A stretch of 61,393 nucleotides of DNA. Origin: Bacillus subtilis. Lineage in GTDB: Bacteria; Bacillota; Bacilli; Bacillales; Bacillaceae_C. This document shows positions 56,921-61,393 of the stretch, in pieces (the stretch's first letter is position 1; each line of letters begins with the position of its first letter). The position numbers and the translations under genes are program-made. Below the pieces are notes generated by a model that saw only the letters and a list, made by a program, of their open reading frames with translations, was not told the DNA's origin and ran no database searches. The stretch is taken from assembly GCF_008764245.1 (NCBI RefSeq), contig NZ_VTQV01000026.1:1-61393 (forward strand), in the 5' to 3' direction.

Positions 56921-57814
56921 ATGTTGAAAATTGGATCACATGTATCGATGAGTGGGAAGAAAATGTTACTTGCTTCAAGTGAAGAAGCCGTTTCTTATGG
57001 AGCCAACACCTTTATGATTTATACCGGGGCTCCACAAAATACAAGAAGAAAAAAGATTGAAGAATTAAACATCGAAGCGGGACAAGCCCATATGAAGGAG
57101 CATGGAATAGAAGAAATCATTGTTCACGCACCTTATATTATTAATATTGGTAATAGCATAAAACCGGAAACATTTGAATTAGGTGTCAATTTTCTCCGTT
57201 CTGAAATTGACAGAACTGAAGCGATTGGAGCCAAACAAATTGTTTTACACCCGGGCGCCCATGTGGGAGAAGGGGCAGAGAAAGGAATTCAGAAGATCAT
57301 TGAAGGACTGAATGAAGTATTAACAGCTGATCAGAATGTCCAAATTGCGCTTGAAACAATGGCTGGAAAAGGTTCTGAGTGTGGTCGTTCTTTCGATGAA
57401 TTGGCGAGAATTTTCGATGGCGTGCGCTTAAATGATAAACTTTCGGTTTGCTTTGATACTTGCCATACGCATGATGCGGGGTATGATATTGTCAATGATT
57501 TTGATGGAGTATTGGAAGAATTTGATCGCGTTATTGGAATTGACCGTATCAAAGTATTGCACATTAATGATAGCAAAAATGAACGTGGTGCACGAAAAGA
57601 CCGACATGAAAATATTGGCTTCGGTCATATTGGTTTTGATGCCCTCCATTATGTTATTACGCATCCACAACTTAAGGAGATCCCTAAAATTTTAGAAACA
57701 CCTTATGTAGGGACAGATAAGAAAAATAAAAAGGCGCCTTATAAACATGAAATTAGCATGATCAAAAGTGGAGAATTTAATGAGCGATTGTTAGAAGAAA
57801 TCATGGCAGATTAA
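56921..57814 (+). CDS. nfo: Endonuclease IV (AP endonuclease Nfo)
   Basis: Zinc-dependent AP endonuclease for base excision repair, TIM-barrel fold. Metal-binding motifs: [11 protein letters not shown] near 68, [10 protein letters not shown] near 108, [13 protein letters not shown] near 143, [13 protein letters not shown] near 176-188, and [26 protein letters not shown] near 212. ATG 56921 ([12 protein letters not shown]) follows GGGGAG by 6 bases and gives 297 residues; GTG 56915 is the in-frame alternative. Immediately downstream of cshB. Confidence 0.97.
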   Translation: MLKIGSHVSMSGKKMLLASSEEAVSYGANTFMIYTGAPQNTRRKKIEELNIEAGQAHMKEHGIEEIIVHAPYIINIGNSIKPETFELGVNFLRSEIDRTEAIGAKQIVLHPGAHVGEGAEKGIQKIIEGLNEVLTADQNVQIALETMAGKGSECGRSFDELARIFDGVRLNDKLSVCFDTCHTHDAGYDIVNDFDGVLEEFDRVIGIDRIKVLHINDSKNERGARKDRHENIGFGHIGFDALHYVITHPQLKEIPKILETPYVGTDKKNKKAPYKHEISMIKSGEFNERLLEEIMAD

Positions 57815-57821
57815 AAAAGAG

Positions 57822-57860
57822 GGTATGTCTCTGGAATCAGTAGGGACATACCTTATTTTT
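57822..57860 (+). terminator. Terminator after nfo
   Basis: GGTATGTC (57822-57829) pairs with GACATACC (57845-57852), with neighbouring bases extending it, followed by TTATTTTTAT. Confidence 0.75.
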
Positions 57861-57867
57861 ATGCTTT

Positions 57868-58066
57868 AGGAAACTATAAAATTCTAGCTTGTGTATACGT
57901 TGTTTATGTCGCGGTTGACATCCAGCTCCAGCGCCTAGCGACTAGCAAATTTACGCCTTCTTCCTACGATAAGTCAACATCGGCTCCTTCGTCGCCGTGT
58001 TTCCTTTATCTCGTCAGAAGTCTTTAAATTTGTACATCGCTGAACAGGCGCTTGCGCTTTTGTTCC
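57868..58066. repeat. Mosaic intergenic repeat, copy 3
   Basis: Begins AAACTATAAAATTCTAGCTT and contains TCCAGCTCCAGCGCC, TAGCGACTAGCAAAT and CTTCCTACGATAAGTCAACA. These modules recur near 61.3 kb and, in reverse, in 19430-19505. The front also matches copy 1 at 13.25 kb. It ends with ACAGGCGCTTGCGCTTTT against the end of yqfT. No gene is present. Confidence 0.72.
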
Positions 58067-58327
58067 TTACTTTGTAAATTGAATAAATAATTTATTTAAT
58101 TCTTTTGCTGTTTTTGGGCCTGAAATTTTGGCAACCTCGCGAATAATTTGTGAGCGAGTTCGATCATCGAAAATATCTAAGTTTTTCCCCCTTAAATAAG
58201 TGGCAATCTTTTCTGCCTCATCTTTTGATACATCAAAATTAAATTGTTTTGCGTATTTTAGTAATTCTTCACTCGTAATCATATTCACCTTAAAATTAAC
58301 CATATTTTTTATCATTTTCAAGTTCAT
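58067..58327 (-). CDS. yqfT: DUF2624 family protein YqfT
   Basis: An 86-residue, mostly helical protein: IKNMVNFKVNMITSEELLKYAKQFNFDVSKDEAEKIATYLRGK, then LDIFDDRTRSQIIREVAKISGPKTAKELNKLF. This pattern fits the DUF2624/YqfT family found in Bacillus at this place. Function unknown. The start is uncertain. ATG 58327 and TTG 58321 both lie just after GGGGAG; ATG 58282 (MITSEELL) follows AAGGTG but would cut the conserved N-terminal helix. Confidence 0.8.
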   Translation of the reverse strand: MNLKMIKNMVNFKVNMITSEELLKYAKQFNFDVSKDEAEKIATYLRGKNLDIFDDRTRSQIIREVAKISGPKTAKELNKLFIQFTK

Positions 58328-58459
58328 CACTCCCCATAAATTATGTATGTTTTATCACGACGAATGTGCCTGTTTACCAAAACGTAAATCTGTTAAAAAA
58401 TAATTTCGTATTTTTTTGTCTTGGAAGAATTCTAATATGTTAGCTTAGAAGAAACTTTG

Positions 58460-58489
58460 TTTACAAATAGAATAAAATTATGGTATACT
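58460..58489 (+). promoter_or_regulatory. Sigma-A promoter of the znuC-znuB-zur operon
   Basis: TTTACA (58460-58465) and TATACT (58484-58489), 18 bases apart, 47 bases before the znuC ATG. A Zur-box-like sequence follows directly. Confidence 0.75.
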
Positions 58490-58497
58490 TCGTATGG

Positions 58498-58520
58498 TAA
58501 ATCGGAATGATTCTTATTGA
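58498..58520. promoter_or_regulatory. Zur-box-like operator
   Basis: The 23-base segment is TAAATCGGAATGATTCTTATTGA. The core TCGGAATGATTCTTA matches the Bacillus Zur box TCGTAATnATTACGA at 10 of 14 fixed positions, the left half better. It lies just downstream of the -10, where binding of zinc-loaded Zur would block transcription of the uptake operon, including zur itself. A Fur box is the less likely reading. Confidence 0.6.
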
Positions 58521-58536
58521 GAGAAGGATGTAAAAG

Positions 58537-59319
58537 ATGACTGAGTCAGTGATTGATATAAAAAACGTAAGCTTTCGTTATGAACGTGAATGGGTATTAG
58601 ACCAAATTAATCTATCTGTTCAAAAAGGGGCTTTTCTAGGATTAGTGGGGCCAAATGGATCGGGAAAATCGACTTTATTAAAGTTAATCCTTGGGCTAAT
58701 CAAGCCGCAAGCAGGAGAAATATCGCTTTTTCATGAGCCGGTAGAGAAATTTAAAGACTGGAATCGAATTGGCTTTGTTTCCCAAAAAGCCAATTCCTTT
58801 AATAGTGGATTTCCTGCCACTGTGTTTGAAGTTGTTGCAAGTGGATTAACAGGGAAACTCGGTTTATTTCGCGTTTTAAAAGATCGCCACAGAAAATTGA
58901 TTCTAGAAACGATTGAAGCTGTTGGTATGGAGAAATTTATTCGACGAAATATAGGTGAGTTATCAGGTGGACAGCAACAACGCGTTTTTATTGCTAGAGC
59001 CTTAGTATCAAAACCGGATGTTCTTATACTGGATGAACCAACAGTCGGTGTTGACGAGAGAAATGTTCGTTCCTTCTATGATATGTTAGTTAAATTAAAT
59101 CAAGAACAAGGGATCACCTTAATCTTAGTCACCCATGATATTGGGACGATGACGGATAAAGTAACCCATGTTGCTTGTTTAAATAAAACGTTGCATTTTC
59201 ATGGGGATGTAGGAGAGTTTGAAAAGTTCAATTCGGATGATTTGTCCGCTATTTACAATCATGATGTGCATGTATTATTCCACGATCATTCTCATGAGCA
59301 AGAAGGTGCAAAAGTATGA
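58537..59319 (+). CDS. znuC: Zinc ABC transporter ATP-binding protein (ZnuC/AdcC type)
   Basis: ATPase of a high-affinity metal importer, 260 residues. Walker A is GPNGSGKST near 39-47, the ABC signature LSGGQQQRV near 141-149, Walker B VLILDEPT near 162-169, and the switch His in VTHD near 198. The C-terminus is His-rich (NHDVHVLFHDHSHE), which suits zinc. No substrate-binding protein gene lies in this operon. Overlaps znuB by 4 bases. Confidence 0.92.
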   Translation: MTESVIDIKNVSFRYEREWVLDQINLSVQKGAFLGLVGPNGSGKSTLLKLILGLIKPQAGEISLFHEPVEKFKDWNRIGFVSQKANSFNSGFPATVFEVVASGLTGKLGLFRVLKDRHRKLILETIEAVGMEKFIRRNIGELSGGQQQRVFIARALVSKPDVLILDEPTVGVDERNVRSFYDMLVKLNQEQGITLILVTHDIGTMTDKVTHVACLNKTLHFHGDVGEFEKFNSDDLSAIYNHDVHVLFHDHSHEQEGAKV

Positions 59320-60182
59320 TCGAGGCGATCTTTCAATATGAGTTTTTGCGTAATACCTTTATAACGGGTTTGTTAATTGGTTTCATTGCCCCGTTATTAG
59401 GAACATTTATTGTGGTGAGAAGATTATCCTTAATCGCGGATGCATTAAGCCATGTGACACTAGCGGGAATTGCGACAAGCTTATTTTTCAGCAAAACATT
59501 CCCTCTTTTTGCTGGAATGAATCCTCTTTATTTTGGGATTGGTTTTTCCGTCATCGGCTCGCTTTTGATTGAGCGACTGCGCCTCGTTTATAAGCATTAT
59601 CAGGAACTAGCCATTCCCATTATTATGTCTGGCGGAATCGGCGTTAGTGTGATTTTTATTTCACTAGCGGATGGATTTAATACCGATTTATTTAGTTATT
59701 TATTTGGGAGTGTTAGTGCTGTTTCAAGGATGGATTTATACCTTATTTTAGGGATTGCCATTTTCGTAGGAATAATCATTATACTTTTATATAAAGAATG
59801 GTTTTTATTATCCTTTGATGAGGAACATGCGAAAGTAGCGGGGATACCGGCGAAATTTCTCCATTTTCTCTTTATGCTGATGACAGCCCTGGTGATTGCG
59901 GCTTCGATGCGGATCGTGGGAATCTTACTTGTTTCGGCGCTAATGACCCTTCCGGTTGCGGCAAGCATGCGGATTGCGAGGGGATTTAAGCAAACGATTT
60001 GGCTATCCATTCTATTCGGAGAAATTTCTGTTATCGGCGGTTTAATCAGTGCCTATTATTTGGATCTGGCACCTGGTGGAACGATTGTTGTTTTATCTAT
60101 TTTTATTTTACTTATCACCATCCTGTTAAAACGTCTGCGTACAAAAGGTGTATTATGGAATGTAAGAGGTGAGAGGGCATGA
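59316..60182 (+). CDS. znuB: Zinc ABC transporter permease (ZnuB type)
   Basis: A 288-residue ABC-3 family permease with about eight membrane segments. The start [46 protein letters not shown] is typical, as are [51 protein letters not shown] near 170-220. It overlaps both neighbours by 4 bases, so the three genes are one operon. Confidence 0.93.
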   Translation: MIEAIFQYEFLRNTFITGLLIGFIAPLLGTFIVVRRLSLIADALSHVTLAGIATSLFFSKTFPLFAGMNPLYFGIGFSVIGSLLIERLRLVYKHYQELAIPIIMSGGIGVSVIFISLADGFNTDLFSYLFGSVSAVSRMDLYLILGIAIFVGIIIILLYKEWFLLSFDEEHAKVAGIPAKFLHFLFMLMTALVIAASMRIVGILLVSALMTLPVAASMRIARGFKQTIWLSILFGEISVIGGLISAYYLDLAPGGTIVVLSIFILLITILLKRLRTKGVLWNVRGERA

Positions 60183-60589
60183 ATGTGACCGAAGCGATTG
60201 ACATGTTGAAAAATAAAGGCTATAAAATAACGGACAAACGGGAGCATATGCTGAACATTTTTGCGGATCATAATAAATATTTAACAGCAAGAGAGGTATT
60301 ATCTGAGATGCAGGAAGATTTTCCGCAGCTCAGCTTTGATACGATCTATCGCAATCTGTCTTTGTTTCATCAACTAGGAATTCTCGAAGCGACAGAATTG
60401 AGTGGTGAAAAGCATTTTCGCTATACTTGTGCTACACATGATCACCATCATCATTTTATCTGTATGAAATGTGGTAGAACCAAAGCCATTGAAGCTTGCC
60501 CGATGGATTTTGTCACCGAAGATTTAAATGGATTTGAAGTCGCAGACCATAAATTTGAGATCTATGGCAAATGCCCGAAATGTGTGTGA
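60179..60589 (+). CDS. zur: Fur-family zinc uptake regulator Zur
   Basis: A 136-residue Fur-family repressor. The N-terminal winged helix has [30 protein letters not shown] and [18 protein letters not shown]. The C-terminal metal domain has [15 protein letters not shown], with two structural-zinc CxxC pairs (CMKC near 95 and CPKC at the very end). Linkage to a zinc importer argues for Zur rather than Fur or PerR. It presumably represses its own operon through the site at 58498. Confidence 0.93.
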   Translation: MNVTEAIDMLKNKGYKITDKREHMLNIFADHNKYLTAREVLSEMQEDFPQLSFDTIYRNLSLFHQLGILEATELSGEKHFRYTCATHDHHHHFICMKCGRTKAIEACPMDFVTEDLNGFEVADHKFEIYGKCPKCV

Positions 60590-60598
60590 AAAACATAC

Positions 60599-60642
60599 AA
60601 AAAGGTTTAGCTCAAGTTTTTAACTGAAGCTAAACCTTTTTG
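60599..60642. terminator. Bidirectional terminator between zur and yqfW
   Basis: AAAGGTTTAGCT (60601-60612) and AGCTAAACCTTT (60628-60639) pair perfectly, with A-run and T-run on the outside, so it serves both convergent genes. Confidence 0.9.
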
Positions 60643-60647
60643 TGATG

Positions 60648-61244
60648 TTAAGGCGATGGAATGATATTACTTTCATTGTTCAAAGCAAGCCATTGATCAA
60701 CCCAGTTTTTCGCTTCTAGCCAATTCTGTACACGAATTACTTTTTCGGGTATGGGTTTGCGATTATACGGTGTGTCAAATAAGATAACAGGGATATCGAG
60801 CTCCTCCGAGATCGCGACTGCATTATCGTGCTTATCTTCGAAAAATAAGTCCACATGATATTTTTTCGCTGTGCTCACTTTATCATGAGAGCCAATCAAT
60901 TCAATATGATGAAAATCAATTTCCTTCTCAAGAAACCATGACTTTGTTACATCCATCACTTGATGACGGCGAGCACTAATAAAATATAACTCATGTTCTT
61001 GAAACCAATCGGTTAAAACAGATTTTGCTCCATCCGCAAGGGGGGACTGAGCACATATATCTGCTTCTGTTTTTATATACCATTCATAAACAGCTTCTTT
61101 CGGTAATGGCAAACAATCTGTAAGTTCATATTCTGTAAGATCATCCAATGTAATATTTAATTGAAACGCCTTATTAATATGAGGAATGAGTGATGTTGGA
61201 CATGTAACGGTTCCATCTATATCTATACCAAATCTTTTCTTCAT
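60648..61244 (-). CDS. yqfW: 5'-nucleotidase-like HAD protein (NT5C family)
   Basis: A 198-residue HAD-superfamily protein similar to 5'(3')-deoxyribonucleotidases (NT5C family); B. subtilis YqfW is the counterpart. Motif I is DIDGTVT near residues 8-14, motif II the ISAR segment near 90-93, and motif III the FFEDKHDNA region near 133-141. Substrate not proven. The start at 61244 follows AAGGAGATTTC on the minus strand; the frame runs five codons further upstream. Confidence 0.88.
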   Translation of the reverse strand: MKKRFGIDIDGTVTCPTSLIPHINKAFQLNITLDDLTEYELTDCLPLPKEAVYEWYIKTEADICAQSPLADGAKSVLTDWFQEHELYFISARRHQVMDVTKSWFLEKEIDFHHIELIGSHDKVSTAKKYHVDLFFEDKHDNAVAISEELDIPVILFDTPYNRKPIPEKVIRVQNWLEAKNWVDQWLALNNESNIIPSP

Positions 61245-61274
61245 GAAATCTCCTTCCATTTATCCAAGTGATAT

Positions 61275-61393
61275 TCCTTGTGGTCTAGGAAATTATAAAA
61301 TTCTCGACTAGTGGATAACTGTTTACGTTACGGTTTGACATCCAGCTCCAGCGCCCAGCGACTAGCAAACTTTCGGTGCCTTCCTACGATAAG
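61275..61393. repeat. Mosaic intergenic repeat, copy 4 (cut by the window end)
   Basis: Begins CTAGGAAATTATAAAATTCT, then TAGTGGATAACTGTTTACG, then TTTGACATCCAGCTCCAGCG, CCCAGCGACTAGCAAACTTT and CTTCCTACGATAAG. It is nearly the same as copy 3, and its CAGCGACTAGCAAACTTTCG is the exact reverse of part of copy 2. The right end is outside the window. Confidence 0.72.

Noticed and set aside
57428-57695. Plus- and minus-strand ORFs inside nfo
   Set aside because: Shadows of a strongly conserved coding region with all Nfo motifs intact.

Overview
The window is a stretch of core chromosome from a low-GC, spore-forming member of the Bacillaceae (Bacillus sensu lato). Three things point there: gene order runs almost gene for gene with the B. 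subtilis yqeG to yqfW segment, the sporulation genes sda, gpr, yqfC and yqfD are present, and Shine-Dalgarno sites are strong with many TTG and GTG starts. The species cannot be fixed from the sequence alone. I find no undescribed defence or biosynthetic system. The interesting material lies in the intergenic spaces and in departures from the usual gene order.

Layout: (1) 1-2 kb, phospholipid genes pssA and psd, then the checkpoint gene sda facing a cluster of DnaA boxes. (2) 2-7 kb, the tightly packed yqeG-yqeH-aroE-yhbY-nadD-yqeK-rsfS-yqeM operon (ribosome assembly, shikimate, NAD). (3) 7-12 kb, the comE DNA-uptake operon with divergent comER, then yqzM. (4) 12-16 kb, holA, rpsT, gpr and yqxA, with no spoIIP between gpr and yqxA, and then an IS200-type insertion. 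(5) 16-28 kb, lepA, hemW and the CIRCE-controlled hrcA-grpE-dnaK-dnaJ-prmA-rsmE-mtaB operon, ending in a remnant of deoC. (6) 28-33 kb, a Na/Pi cotransporter, rpsU, yqeY and the yqeZ-floA-yqfB membrane-stress operon behind a sigma-W-like promoter, then a frameshifted cupin gene. (7) 34-42 kb, yqfC-yqfD-phoH-pgpH-ybeY-dgkA-cdd-era-yqzL-recO. (8) 42-47 kb, T-box-controlled glyQS and ppsR, with no ccpN between them. (9) 46.6-53.6 kb, the macromolecular synthesis operon yqxD-dnaG-rpoD, an unassigned membrane protein, cccA, trmK and yqfO. (10) 53.7-61.4 kb, ispH, yqfQ, cshB, nfo, yqfT, a zinc uptake operon (znuC-znuB-zur) and a 5'-nucleotidase-like gene.

Four genes too short for routine ORF calling are recognised (sda, yqzM, yqzL and the deoC tail). 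One gene (yqxD) appears to need an ATT start to keep its conserved N-terminus. Several spacers carry a mosaic repeat family. In two copies the hairpin stem has been replaced by a different sequence while pairing is kept and the flanks stay identical. A separate tandem repeat before trmK shows base-pair covariation. Start codons were chosen by Shine-Dalgarno spacing and remembered family N-termini, not by a database search.
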